A DNA stretch of 64,000 nucleotides from Pseudomonas saponiphila. Lineage in GTDB: Bacteria > Pseudomonadota > Gammaproteobacteria > Pseudomonadales > Pseudomonadaceae. Numbering within the stretch: position 1 is the first letter of the stretch; the number at the start of each line of letters is the position of its first letter. Below the pieces are notes generated by a model. The model saw only the letters and a list, made by a program, of their open reading frames with translations. It was not told where the DNA came from and ran no database searches. Below, one piece after another: positions 32,713 through 41,410 of this stretch. The DNA lies in assembly GCF_900105185.1 (NCBI RefSeq), contig NZ_FNTJ01000001.1, positions 2,624,501 to 2,688,500 on the forward strand, read 5' to 3'. The position numbers and the translations under genes were made by a program.

Positions 32713-33726
32713 ATGCCCCAACCTTCACTGGCTTCATTCGGCCGCTCCCTGCTATGCCTGGCGGTGTTGGCCCTGGCGGCCCAGGCCCAGGCCGCGCCCA
32801 GCGAGTTCGCCGGTCGCGGGGTGTATCACTTCGCCTCGGACAGTGGCTGTGCCACGTCCGTCTCCAGCGACATCGAGTGCAACCGGGTGGCCCTGGACGT
32901 GGCCGACGCCCGCGCCAGCGTCGACCGGCAAGCCCGGGCCATCGTGATCGATGCCGCCGGCGACCATGACGACAAGACCGTGATCGGCGACATTCTGCTG
33001 CACGGCAGCGGCGTCGCCGGTGATGGCCAGCGCGTGCCCCTGAGCCTGCAGGTGCTGTTGCGCCGCTCCGGTCCTACCTGGAAGACCGACACCTACGTGC
33101 ATGCACCGGTGCGCGGCGCGTTTCGCGACATTGCTCTGGATCCCTATCGCATCAGCGTCCGCGAAGGGGCTGGCGAGCGCCTGCTGCTGAGCGCCGAGCA
33201 GGCGCGCAAGGTACTGGCCCAGCCGTCGCTCGCCGCGCGGCTGGCCAGCTATCTGGTGGTGGTGCGCCCCAGTGACCCGCAGCACCCGGCGGCTGACGAC
33301 ATCACCATTGGCCTGGGGCTTGGCCGGGTGTCCAAGTCGCTGATGCGCGCCAGCTTCAACGCCAGGCAGGCGGACACCCAGGCCCTGCAGCAGGTGCTGG
33401 AGCAGGGCACCTGGAACCTCGACCTGCGCGCCCTCAGCGGGCAGATTCCGCACTGGGTGGTGCAGCGCCAGCTGTTCGTGTTCGGCCTGGAGGACAGCCC
33501 GTTGCTCCAGGAGGTGCGCCGCCGCGGCCTGAACAAGCACGACAACCTGCAACTGGGCGCGGTCAACGGCCGCGGCTACCTGCGCTACAACGGCCAGGAG
33601 CAAGCCTTTCCCGGTGCCGCTGCCAGCGGTTCGGCCTTTATGCGCGACAGCTTCATCGGCCTGATTCTGGCCTGGCACCACAGCCAGCAGGCCAGCAGCG
33701 CCGCCACGGCGCAGCCCGGGCAATGA
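32713..33726 (+). CDS. Secreted protein of unknown function
   Basis: 337 residues. A clear signal peptide (LLCLAVLALAAQAQAA, cleavage near residue 28) is followed by a mostly beta/alpha soluble domain with no motif I recognise. DNLQLGAVNGRGYLRYNGQE near the end looks like part of a beta sheet. GAGGAAAC precedes ATG 32713, and an upstream in-frame start at 32656 is unlikely. It overlaps the next gene by 4 bases. It is periplasmic or lipoprotein-free exported by prediction and could assist maturation or export of the product. Confidence 0.7.
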   Translation: MPQPSLASFGRSLLCLAVLALAAQAQAAPSEFAGRGVYHFASDSGCATSVSSDIECNRVALDVADARASVDRQARAIVIDAAGDHDDKTVIGDILLHGSGVAGDGQRVPLSLQVLLRRSGPTWKTDTYVHAPVRGAFRDIALDPYRISVREGAGERLLLSAEQARKVLAQPSLAARLASYLVVVRPSDPQHPAADDITIGLGLGRVSKSLMRASFNARQADTQALQQVLEQGTWNLDLRALSGQIPHWVVQRQLFVFGLEDSPLLQEVRRRGLNKHDNLQLGAVNGRGYLRYNGQEQAFPGAAASGSAFMRDSFIGLILAWHHSQQASSAATAQPGQ

Positions 33727-34454
33727 GCGCGGAGCAAGGGTGGGTGGGTACGGCCGATTTCAGCTGCCTGAACCCGCCCCGGGCGCGGGGCCTGGGGGCG
33801 CTGCAGGCGCGCCTGGTGGATCGCATCAAGCGCGCCGCGCTGCGGCGTCTGCACCTGAGCAGCAGGGGCGAGCGCCTGTTGTTGCGCATGTACCTGGCCG
33901 GCGAAGACGCCACCGAGCGCACGCTGCTGGACGAGCTGCTGCCGCAGTCGCCGCCTTGGCTCGAACGTCAGGTGCAGCAGCATCTGGCCGATGAGCAGCG
34001 CCATGTGAACCTGTTCGCCGAAGCCCTGCGGGCGCTGGGCGACGAAGGTTCGGTACGCCTGGAACCGGACTGGCTGAGTCGGCGCAAGATCCGGCGCTGG
34101 CAGCGCCTGGCCCATCGTTATGCCGGGTCTTTCGAGCAGGGTCTGCTGGTGCCGGCCTATGCCACCGGGCTCTGCGCCGAGCAGATGGCCGAGCGGGTGT
34201 TGCGTCGCCACTGCGCCGTGCTGGATCCCGGGCATCGCCTGTATCCGCTGTTGGCGCGGGTGCTGGCCGATGAGCAAGCCCATGTGCGGCTGTGCCAGAA
34301 CACCTTGCGGCGCATCGTGGCGCCCGGGGAAGCGGGCCGGCTGGCGGCCTTGCTCAAGGAGATTCGCGCCGTGGATGCCAGCTTCGGCGTCAGCGGGGCC
34401 CTGGCCATGCTGGGCGCCGGCTGGGCGCTGGGTGGCGTGGGCCGACGCCGATGA
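33723..34454 (+). CDS. Ferritin-like/diiron-type protein
   Basis: 243 residues, largely helical. Two Glu-x-x-His motifs, in LADEQRHVNLFAEAL and VLADEQAHVRLC, lie about 100 residues apart, with further acidic residues on preceding helices, as in ferritin-like diiron oxidases. Such proteins in biosynthetic clusters perform N-oxygenation, hydroxylation or desaturation. It overlaps the secreted-protein gene and the following glycosyltransferase gene by 4 bases each. The motif pair is seen directly; an oxygenase function is inference. Confidence 0.65.
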   Translation: MSAEQGWVGTADFSCLNPPRARGLGALQARLVDRIKRAALRRLHLSSRGERLLLRMYLAGEDATERTLLDELLPQSPPWLERQVQQHLADEQRHVNLFAEALRALGDEGSVRLEPDWLSRRKIRRWQRLAHRYAGSFEQGLLVPAYATGLCAEQMAERVLRRHCAVLDPGHRLYPLLARVLADEQAHVRLCQNTLRRIVAPGEAGRLAALLKEIRAVDASFGVSGALAMLGAGWALGGVGRRR

Positions 34455-35542
34455 GTACGCGGATTCTCTACCTGGCCACCGCCGACGCTCGCGGCCACCT
34501 GATGCGCGCGCAACTGCTGGTGCATGCCCTGCGTGCGGCCGGGGCCCGAGTCGAGGTGCTGACCACCTCGGTGCCGGGGCAGGCGTTTCTGCAGCGCTTC
34601 GGCATCCAGGCGCAGATCCTTTCGCTGCACTACGCGGTGCAGTTCGACCGCGAGCAGAACATGCAGCGCCAGGCCACCAACCGCAATGTCGCCCATTACC
34701 TGTTCCGTCCCGGCCGCATGCTGCGGGACATCTTGCAGCTGCGGCGCCGTTGGCGCGGCGTCGACCTGGTGATCAACGACTCCTTCCATCCGGCGTTGCT
34801 GTACATGGGCATGCTGCCGGGGTGGCGGCGCAAGGTGGTGCATGTCTATGGCGCCAGTCTCAAGCGGGCGCTGCTGAACAATTTCGAGGGCCTGTGGCCG
34901 CGGCAGTTCGGGCGCCTGTTCGGCTGGATCGTCAACCGCCAGATCGATGCGGCGCGGGCGCGCATCGAACACGACTTCGCCCATGAGGTCGATGATGCCC
35001 AGGCCCCGGCGCTGTATCGCCTGCCGACGCCGGTGGCCCTGGCCGAAGCCCTGCCGGACGCGCTCGGGACGGACGCGGCGGTGTACCTCAATCCGCATTT
35101 TCGCCAACCCTTGCTGGCCGACGCCCTGAGCGCCGGGCTGGAGGGTGCCGGGCTGCGCGGGCATCGGGTGGGCGAGGGCTATGCCGGGCACGATGGCTGG
35201 CTTGGGGTCGACCCGCACTGGGCCAGTCGCGCGGCCCGGGCCCGGCTGATGGTGTCGGCCCCCGGCATGGCCGCCCTGGCCATTGCCCGGGTCTATCAGC
35301 GGCCGATCATCCTGGTCCTCAGTGATCAGCCCGAACAGACCAGCAATGCCGTGCGCGCAGCCCAGCTGCAGGTGCTGCATGAGGTGGTGACCTGGCGCGG
35401 CGACGCCGACGATTTTCGCCGCCAGGTGGCGCAGGCGGCGCGGCAGTTGAGCGCGGCGGCGCCGGCGCCCGACGTGGCGGCGGGCAACCAGCGTGCCCGG
35501 GCGCGGACCGATGCCTGGGTCAGCCGTTTGCTCGGCTTGTGA
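34451..35542 (+). CDS. GT-B-fold glycosyltransferase-like protein
   Basis: 363 residues. The N-terminal ILYLATADARGHLMRAQLLVHAL matches the first strand-loop-helix of GT-B enzymes of the EryCIII/MurG type. The C-terminal half has RLMVSAPGMAALAIARVYQRPIILVLSDQPEQ, where the donor-binding region with the PSxx(T)xxEA-like helix lies (shown here in two pieces: RLMVSAPGMAALAIA and PIILVLSDQPEQ). It is shorter than macrolide glycosyltransferases and the donor motif is incomplete, so the sugar is unknown. It is the third glycosyltransferase in the cluster and lies in the late module. Confidence 0.75.
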   Translation: MSTRILYLATADARGHLMRAQLLVHALRAAGARVEVLTTSVPGQAFLQRFGIQAQILSLHYAVQFDREQNMQRQATNRNVAHYLFRPGRMLRDILQLRRRWRGVDLVINDSFHPALLYMGMLPGWRRKVVHVYGASLKRALLNNFEGLWPRQFGRLFGWIVNRQIDAARARIEHDFAHEVDDAQAPALYRLPTPVALAEALPDALGTDAAVYLNPHFRQPLLADALSAGLEGAGLRGHRVGEGYAGHDGWLGVDPHWASRAARARLMVSAPGMAALAIARVYQRPIILVLSDQPEQTSNAVRAAQLQVLHEVVTWRGDADDFRRQVAQAARQLSAAAPAPDVAAGNQRARARTDAWVSRLLGL

Positions 35543-35552
35543 GGCGCTCGCC

Positions 35553-36218
35553 TTGAAGCGCCAGCGCTCCAGCGCAGCCGTCCAGCCAGTGGCCATGGCC
35601 AGCCCCGTGCGCCGCCTGATCTTGGCCGCCCACCCCGGGCAGGCCCTGGCGGCGGCGTTTGCCCTGCTGCTGGGGCTGGCACTGTTCATCGGCCTGCAGC
35701 GCCTGGTCACGCCTCGCTACAACTGGGTCACGCCGCTGGACCAATGGATCCCGTTCGTGGCCGAGTCGTGGTTCCTGTATGTGCTGTTCTTTCCCTTTGT
35801 CCTGCTGGCGGCGGCCTACGCCAGCCCGGAGCGCTTTCGCGGGCTGCGCAACGCCACCGGCCTGGCTTTCGGCGTCGCGCTGCTGTGCTTCTGGCTGTTT
35901 CCGGAAGTGCTGCCCAGGCCGCAGCTCGACGCCCTGGACAATGCCTTCCTGCAACAGCGGCTGAGCCGCATGTGGCAACTGGACCGGGCCTGCAACGGCT
36001 TTCCCAGTCTGCATGTGGCAGTGACCTGCCTGGCCTGGTGGGCGCTCCGGGGCCGCCCCTACCCATGGCTGAGCGCCGCCAGCGGACTGCTGATCTGCCT
36101 GTCGACCCTGACCCTCAAGCAGCACACGCTGGTCGATGTGGCGGGCGGCGTGCTCCTGGCCCTGGTCTGTGCCCTGGTCACCCAACGACAAGGAAACCAC
36201 CGCCGTGTCCCAGCCTGA
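35553..36218 (+). CDS. PAP2-superfamily phosphatase/transferase-like membrane protein
   Basis: 221 residues from TTG 35553, which has GAGG about eight bases upstream; ATG 35595 is an alternative. Five or six membrane helices are visible. The motifs NGFPSLHVAVTC and LTLKQHTLVDVAGG match the PAP2 signatures (PSxH and HxxxD) of the inositolphosphorylceramide-synthase-like group. It would dephosphorylate or transfer a phospho head group on a lipid substrate at the membrane. Its position between a glycosyltransferase and a desaturase suggests work on a lipid-linked or lipidic part of the product. Confidence 0.75.
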   Translation: MKRQRSSAAVQPVAMASPVRRLILAAHPGQALAAAFALLLGLALFIGLQRLVTPRYNWVTPLDQWIPFVAESWFLYVLFFPFVLLAAAYASPERFRGLRNATGLAFGVALLCFWLFPEVLPRPQLDALDNAFLQQRLSRMWQLDRACNGFPSLHVAVTCLAWWALRGRPYPWLSAASGLLICLSTLTLKQHTLVDVAGGVLLALVCALVTQRQGNHRRVPA

Positions 36219-37170
36219 ACCTCGTGCCGGCGACAACCGCGCACTGCATGCCTTTGCCCCTGCCGCGGAGCTGTTCGTGGCCAAGCCCTGGATCAGTTGG
36301 CTGGCGCTGCTGGGCGACTGGACGCTGATCGGCGCCGGGTTCGCCGGCGCCGCGCTCTGGCCGCACCCGCTCAGCTACCTGCTGGCCGCGTTGCTGATCG
36401 CCCGCAGCCAGCTGGCGCTGGCGGTGCTCATGCATGAGAGCGCCCATGGCCTGCTGCTGCGCGGGCAGCGAGCCAACGACCTGGTCGGTCAGTGGCTGGC
36501 GGCCGGGCCGTTGTTTCTTTCGCTGCGCACCTACCGCGCCGGGCACCTCAAGCATCACCTGCAACCGATGCAGCATGACGACCCGATAGTGGCGGTGTTC
36601 GGCCTGGGGGATTACCCCTTGCCCCGGGGCCGGCTGATCCTGCGGCTGCTGGCGGACCTGAGCGGGGTGGGTTATTGCATCAGTGCCTGGCGGTTCGCCC
36701 GGGGCGACTATCGGGCAATCATGCCCAAGGTCGACAAGTCGCCGCGCCAGGCGCTGGGAGAGGTGCTGTCGATGCTGGTCAGCAACGCCTTGCTGTTCGG
36801 CCTGCTGGCCTGGAGCGGCCACCCCTGGCTGTACCCGGGCTTGTGGCTGCTGCCGGCGATTACCCTGTTGCCCTTGCTGGGCCGGGTGCGGGCGATCATG
36901 GAGCATGCCGGCCTGCCGGCCCATGCCGACCAGAGCCAGAACGCCCGCAGCATCGTGCGGCCAAACTGGCAGACCTTCCTGTTCGGCCCCCACGCCATCC
37001 ACTACCACATCGAGCATCACCTCTACGTGCGCGTGCCGTTCTACCATCTGCGTCGTTTGCATCGGCAACTGGCCGCGCGGCAGCTGCTGCCGACGGCCAA
37101 CCTGTATCGCGGTTACATCGGGGTGCTGCGGGACGTCAGCTACCCGCCGTTGAAACCCCCGGCCGGCTGA
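36205..37170 (+). CDS. Membrane fatty-acid desaturase family protein
   Basis: 321 residues from GTG 36205, with AAGGA 10 bases upstream and a 14-base overlap with the PAP2 gene. All three histidine boxes of the membrane desaturase/hydroxylase family are present: HESAHG, HLKHH and HIEHH, separated by membrane helices. This is a diiron desaturase or hydroxylase of a lipid or a hydrophobic small molecule. It is the last gene of the cluster, and its 3' end overlaps the convergent decayed EAL gene by 31 bases. The substrate may be an acyl chain of the product. Confidence 0.88.
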   Translation: MSQPEPRAGDNRALHAFAPAAELFVAKPWISWLALLGDWTLIGAGFAGAALWPHPLSYLLAALLIARSQLALAVLMHESAHGLLLRGQRANDLVGQWLAAGPLFLSLRTYRAGHLKHHLQPMQHDDPIVAVFGLGDYPLPRGRLILRLLADLSGVGYCISAWRFARGDYRAIMPKVDKSPRQALGEVLSMLVSNALLFGLLAWSGHPWLYPGLWLLPAITLLPLLGRVRAIMEHAGLPAHADQSQNARSIVRPNWQTFLFGPHAIHYHIEHHLYVRVPFYHLRRLHRQLAARQLLPTANLYRGYIGVLRDVSYPPLKPPAG

Positions 37171-38023
37171 GCCTGCTCGCTGTCGTGCCGGGCAGCTGCG
37201 GTGTGCTGGTCGATGAACGCGCTCAGTTGCTCGATGCTCATGGGACGTGCGAACAGCCAGCCCTGGGCGTACTGCACGCCGTGCTGGCGCAGGATGTCGC
37301 ACTGGGTCTGATTTTCGACGCCTTCGGCAATCATCTGCAGGCCCAGGGAGCGCGCCAGCTCGATGATGTGCAAGGTCACCAGGCGGGTCGGGGCGTCGGT
37401 GCCCAGTGTGTCGATGAACATCTTGTCGATCTTCAGGAAGTCCAGATCGTAGGTGGCCAGGTACGACAGGCTGGAGTGCCCGGTGCCGAAGTCATCGATC
37501 GCCACCTGGAAGCCGCTGGCCCTGACCGCCAGCAGCACGGCGCGCGACTTGTCGGGGTCGATCAGCCCGCGTTCGGTGATCTCCACCATCAGGCTGCGCG
37601 GCCCCATGCCAGCCTCGGCGGACAGCCTGCGCAAGCGCTGTTCGGCGTCCTGGGTCTTCAGGTCCTCGGTGGACAGGTTGATGGCGATGTGCAGGCGTTC
37701 ATCGTCGCGCAGCAGTTGCGCCGCATCCCGTACCACGATCTCCATGACCCGGGCGGTGATGCGCTGGATCAGTCCGTTAGCCTCGGCCATGGGAATGAAG
37801 ACCGAGGGGGTGAGGGTTGCTGGTCGAGCTGGCTGATGGCGTCATTGATCTGCCCACGTTCGATGCGGGCGCGTTCCAGAACGTCGTTGGCCACTTCGTG
37901 CAAGGAGGACATGACCGCTTCACGGCCCTGGCTCTGGGCCAGATAAAGCGACAGCGACAGGGGCGCGAGCAGCGCCAGCAGGCCAACGGTGCTGGCCAGT
38001 AGGACAATCCCCGGCTTGTTCAT
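37140..38023 (-). pseudogene. Decayed CSS-motif/EAL cyclic-di-GMP phosphodiesterase
   Basis: The N-terminal part (start 38023) encodes a membrane helix and the beginning of a CSS-type periplasmic domain up to GQINDAISQLDQQ, then runs out of frame to a stop at 37769. From about 37820 another frame encodes the middle and end of an EAL domain (PSVFIPMAEANGLI, DDFGTGHSSLSYLATYDLDFLKIDK, the latter cited from DDFGTG and FLKIDK). The rest of the CSS domain, the second membrane helix and the start of EAL, including the Glu-Ala-Leu motif itself, are missing. This is an internal deletion plus frameshift in a PdeC-like gene and should leave no active enzyme. The join is near 37813-37825. Confidence 0.85.
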
Positions 38024-38162
38024 CGAGTTCTCCGCGCTCAGAAGCTGATCTTGCCTGTGCCGGGAGGGGGCTTGCCGAGGTTAGGGGAAACCGGCGGGGA
38101 CAGGGCACAGGGCGCCGACCATCAGTATAGAAAGCGCGCTGCGCTTGAGCGGGGAAAAGCCT

Positions 38163-38187
38163 CGGGCCCGCCAGGGTGGCGGGCCCG
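38163..38187 (-). terminator. Intrinsic terminator of the M20 dipeptidase gene
   Basis: Eleven-base GC arms (CGGGCCCGCCA and its complement) flank a GGG loop. On the - strand the stem is followed within a few bases by CTTTTCC, and it starts ten bases after the stop codon of the gene at 38197. Confidence 0.7.
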
Positions 38188-38196
38188 GGCTGTGCA

Positions 38197-39936
38197 TCAG
38201 AGCTTGGGCAACTGGCCGATGCGGCCCATCATTTCGGTGACGATCTGCAGGTCCAGCAGGAACTGCTCCTGGGTCTTGAACTCGTTGTCGGTGTGGCCGG
38301 TGTACTTGACCTCGGGCCGCGCCAGGCCGAACTGCACGCCGTTGGGCAGTTCATGCACCGAGGTAGCACCGGCGGAGGTGCCGAACTTGTGCGCCATGCC
38401 CAGGTTCTCGCTGGCCACCGCCAGCAGCGCCTTGACCCATTCACCCTCGGGGTTGCGGTACATCGGTTCGGCGATCTTGGTGTCGATGTTCACCGCCACG
38501 CCGGTCTTCTTGCTCCAGGCCGCCAGCTTGTCGGTGATTTCGCCCTTCAGCACCTCCGGGGTCTTGCCCTTGGGCACCCGCAGGTTGACCGCCAGCTTGA
38601 GGACTTGGTCATCCACGCTGACCAGGGTCGGCGAGGTGGTCAGCGGGCCCATGAAGTCGTCGGAAAAACCGATGCCCAGTTGCTTGCCCAGGTAGTCCAG
38701 GCCCCAGTTATCGGCGGCATAGCGGGCGGCGTCGGTGAAGGCATTGTGCTTGAAGGCGATCTTGCCGTCCTGGCTGTTGATGAAGTCCAGCATCCGCGCC
38801 ACCGGGTTGACCCCGGACTCGGGCTCGGAGGAGTGGGCCGAGACGCCGGTGACGGTCAACTCCACGTCCTTGCCCACGACCTTGGCCGCGACCTGGAAGT
38901 TGCCACCGTGCTGCTTGACGTACTCGGCGCCGGCTTTCTGCAGGCTGGCGGCGAGCTGCGCGGGCTGCTCGGTGATCAGGGTAGCCACCGAGGTCGAGGG
39001 GATCTGGTTGGTCGCCAGGCCGCCGGTGAGGTGGGTGATTTCTGCACCTTTACCCTCGGCGGCGCGCCGGGCAAAGGTCGCCATCACCGTGCCGTAGCCT
39101 TTCTCGGCGATCACCACCGGGTAGCCGCCGTCCAGCGCCAGGTTGTAGTTGGGCGTCGGGTTGTGCTCGAAGTAGTAGGGAATCGCGTCGCCGCTGGTTT
39201 CCTCGGTGGTGTCCACCAGCAGCTTGAAGTTCCTGGCCAGGGGCAGTTGTTCTTCCTTGATGATCTTCATCGCGTAGAGCGCGACGACGATGCCGTTCTT
39301 GTCATCCTCGGTGCCGCGGCCGTACATGCGGTCGCCGATCAGGGTGACCTTGAACGGGTCGAGGCGGGTGCCGTCTTCGAGCACCCAGTTTTCCGGGGTC
39401 ACCGGCACCACGTCGGCGTGGGCGTGGATGCCGACCACTTCCTGGCCGGCGCCTTCCAGGGAAATCTCGTAGACCCGGTTGTCGATGTTGCGAAAGTTCA
39501 GGTTGAAGGCCTTGGCCAGCTCCTGGATCTTCTCGGCGATCTTGAGAAACTCGGGGTTCTTGTACTGCGGTAGGCCGTCGACGTTGAAGGTGGGGATGGC
39601 CACCAGTTCGCGCAGGGTTTGCGTGGCGGCCTTGCCGTACTTGATCCGGGCGTAGATACCCAGCAGGCGATGGATTTCGTTCTGCTGTTCGGCGCTCAGG
39701 GACTTTTTGTCGAGAAAGGCGGCGATGGCCGGACCGAGGTTGGCGCTCTTGGCCGTTTCGCTCTTGGCCAGGGCACCGAGGAACTGGCGGAAGTCACCGG
39801 CCGGGGCGTCGCTGAAGGTCTTGAGGATGGCCGCGCTTTGCTGCGGGGTGATGTTGGCTTGGGCGCTGCTGGTGAACGCGGACAGGCTGGCGAGCATCAG
39901 GGTGGCCGCAGCCAGGTGCTTGAGAGAAAAATCCAT
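38197..39936 (-). CDS. Secreted M20-family dipeptidase
   Basis: 579 residues with a signal peptide (cleavage near SSAQA). The M20 zinc-peptidase motifs are present: VVGIHAHADVVPVTPENW with the first metal histidine and the following Asp, GDRMYGRGTEDDKNG, and VDTTEETSGDAI with the catalytic Glu pair. It resembles the Sapep/PepV dipeptidase group and would cleave dipeptides in the periplasm. Two ATGs are possible; ATG 39936 has AAGGA at a suitable distance, whereas ATG 39948 directly abuts it. The gene is monocistronic with its own terminator. Confidence 0.9.
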   Translation of the reverse strand: MDFSLKHLAAATLMLASLSAFTSSAQANITPQQSAAILKTFSDAPAGDFRQFLGALAKSETAKSANLGPAIAAFLDKKSLSAEQQNEIHRLLGIYARIKYGKAATQTLRELVAIPTFNVDGLPQYKNPEFLKIAEKIQELAKAFNLNFRNIDNRVYEISLEGAGQEVVGIHAHADVVPVTPENWVLEDGTRLDPFKVTLIGDRMYGRGTEDDKNGIVVALYAMKIIKEEQLPLARNFKLLVDTTEETSGDAIPYYFEHNPTPNYNLALDGGYPVVIAEKGYGTVMATFARRAAEGKGAEITHLTGGLATNQIPSTSVATLITEQPAQLAASLQKAGAEYVKQHGGNFQVAAKVVGKDVELTVTGVSAHSSEPESGVNPVARMLDFINSQDGKIAFKHNAFTDAARYAADNWGLDYLGKQLGIGFSDDFMGPLTTSPTLVSVDDQVLKLAVNLRVPKGKTPEVLKGEITDKLAAWSKKTGVAVNIDTKIAEPMYRNPEGEWVKALLAVASENLGMAHKFGTSAGATSVHELPNGVQFGLARPEVKYTGHTDNEFKTQEQFLLDLQIVTEMMGRIGQLPKL

Positions 39937-40096
39937 TGCGTAGGGCATTCCTTGGCAGGGGGTAAGGATTATCTGAACGATTAGTCAGAAACCTTGCCAA
40001 GCTAACACTGCGAAGGAGTCGGGCGGGAGCCCCTGAAGTGGGATCTGTCGCACAGAAATGCAAAAGCGACGCACCAGCGAAAAACTCGTCCCGGGC

Positions 40097-40123
40097 AGGA
40101 GGCGCCTGTGCGGCGCCCCCTGT
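40097..40123 (-). terminator. Probable terminator of the carboxynorspermidine operon
   Basis: Arms CAGGAGGCGCC and GGCGCCCCCTG (one mismatch) enclose TGTGC. On the - strand the hairpin follows the stop codon at 40137 closely, and a TTTTTC run lies slightly downstream. Confidence 0.5.
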
Positions 40124-40136
40124 TGTGGCTAGTGCA

Positions 40137-41381
40137 TCAAGCCTTGGCGTCCCATGGACGGTCGCCATGTTCATCCTTGATGCGGGTCGGCAGGCCCATC
40201 ACGTCCAGTGCCTTGAGGAACGGCTCGGCGGCCAGCTCCTCGACGTTGACCATGCGCTGCACGTCCCACTCGCCACGGGCCACCAGCAGGGCGGCGGCCA
40301 CGGGCGGTACGCCGGCGGTGTAGGAGATGCCCTGGCTGTCAGTCTCGGCGTAGGCTTCTTCGTGGTCGGCCACGTTGTAGATGAAGACTTCACGTGGCTG
40401 GCCATCCTTGGTGCCCTTGACCAGGTCACCGATGCAGGTCTTGCCGGTGTAGCCCGGGGCCAGGGAAGCCGGATCAGGCAGCACCGCCTTGACCACTTTC
40501 AGAGGCACCACTTCCAGGCCTTCGGCGGTCTTGACCGGTTGCTCGGAGAGCAGGCCGAGGTTGCGCAGCACGGTGAACACATTGATGTAGTGCTCGCCGA
40601 AGCTCATCCAGAAACGCACGTTGGGCACGTCGAGGTTCTTCGACAGCGAGTGCACTTCGTCGTGGCCGGTCAGGTACAGGTTCTGCGAGCCGACCACTGG
40701 CAGGTCGTCGGTGCGCTTGACTTCGAACATGGTGTTGCTGGTCCACTGGCTGTTCTGCCAGCTCCACACCTGTCCGGTGAATTCGCGGAAGTTGATTTCC
40801 GGGTCGAAATTGGTGGCGAAATATTTGCCATGGGAACCGGCATTGACGTCGAGAATGTCGATGGAATCAATGCGGTCGAAATGCTCTTGCTTGGCCAGGG
40901 CGGCATAGGCGTTGACCACGCCCGGATCGAAGCCCACGCCAAGAATGGCGGTGATCTTTTTCTCCTGGCATTCCTCGAGGTGTTTCCACTCGTAGTTGCC
41001 GTACCAGGGCGGCGTTTCGCAGATCTTGCCCGGCTCTTCGTGGATCGCGGTGTCCAGGTAGGCCACGCCGGTATCGATGCAGGCACGCAGCACCGACATG
41101 TTGAGGAAGGCCGAACCGACGTTGATGACGATCTGCGATTCGGTTTCGCGGATCAGCGTCTTGGTCGCTTCGATGTCCAGCGCATTCAGCGCGTAGGCCT
41201 TGATTTCAGCGGGCTGTTTGAGGCTGCCCTTGGCCTTGACGCTGTCGATGATGGCCTGGCATTTGGAGATGTTGCGCGACGCGATAGCAATACGACCGAG
41301 TTCGTCGTTGTGCTGCGCGCACTTGTGGGCCACCACCTTGGCGACACCTCCTGCACCAATGATAAGAACATTCTTCTTCAA
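40137..41381 (-). CDS. Carboxynorspermidine synthase/dehydrogenase (saccharopine-dehydrogenase family)
   Basis: 414 residues. The N-terminal NVLIIGAGGVAKVVAHKC is the nucleotide-binding motif, and the body (INVGSAFLNMSVLRACIDTG, GVGFDPGVVNAYAALA) matches the saccharopine-dehydrogenase-like carboxynorspermidine/carboxyspermidine dehydrogenases. It reduces the Schiff base of aspartate semialdehyde with a diamine using NADPH. The start is a TTG at 41381 with GGAGAAG nine bases upstream; no in-frame ATG lies nearby. It lies 29 bases downstream of nspC, so the pair makes spermidine or norspermidine by the alternative, SAM-independent route. Confidence 0.88.
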   Translation of the reverse strand: MKKNVLIIGAGGVAKVVAHKCAQHNDELGRIAIASRNISKCQAIIDSVKAKGSLKQPAEIKAYALNALDIEATKTLIRETESQIVINVGSAFLNMSVLRACIDTGVAYLDTAIHEEPGKICETPPWYGNYEWKHLEECQEKKITAILGVGFDPGVVNAYAALAKQEHFDRIDSIDILDVNAGSHGKYFATNFDPEINFREFTGQVWSWQNSQWTSNTMFEVKRTDDLPVVGSQNLYLTGHDEVHSLSKNLDVPNVRFWMSFGEHYINVFTVLRNLGLLSEQPVKTAEGLEVVPLKVVKAVLPDPASLAPGYTGKTCIGDLVKGTKDGQPREVFIYNVADHEEAYAETDSQGISYTAGVPPVAAALLVARGEWDVQRMVNVEELAAEPFLKALDVMGLPTRIKDEHGDRPWDAKA

Positions 41382-41410
41382 TTTATTTACTTCTCCTCGT
41401 GTCTGTCCGC

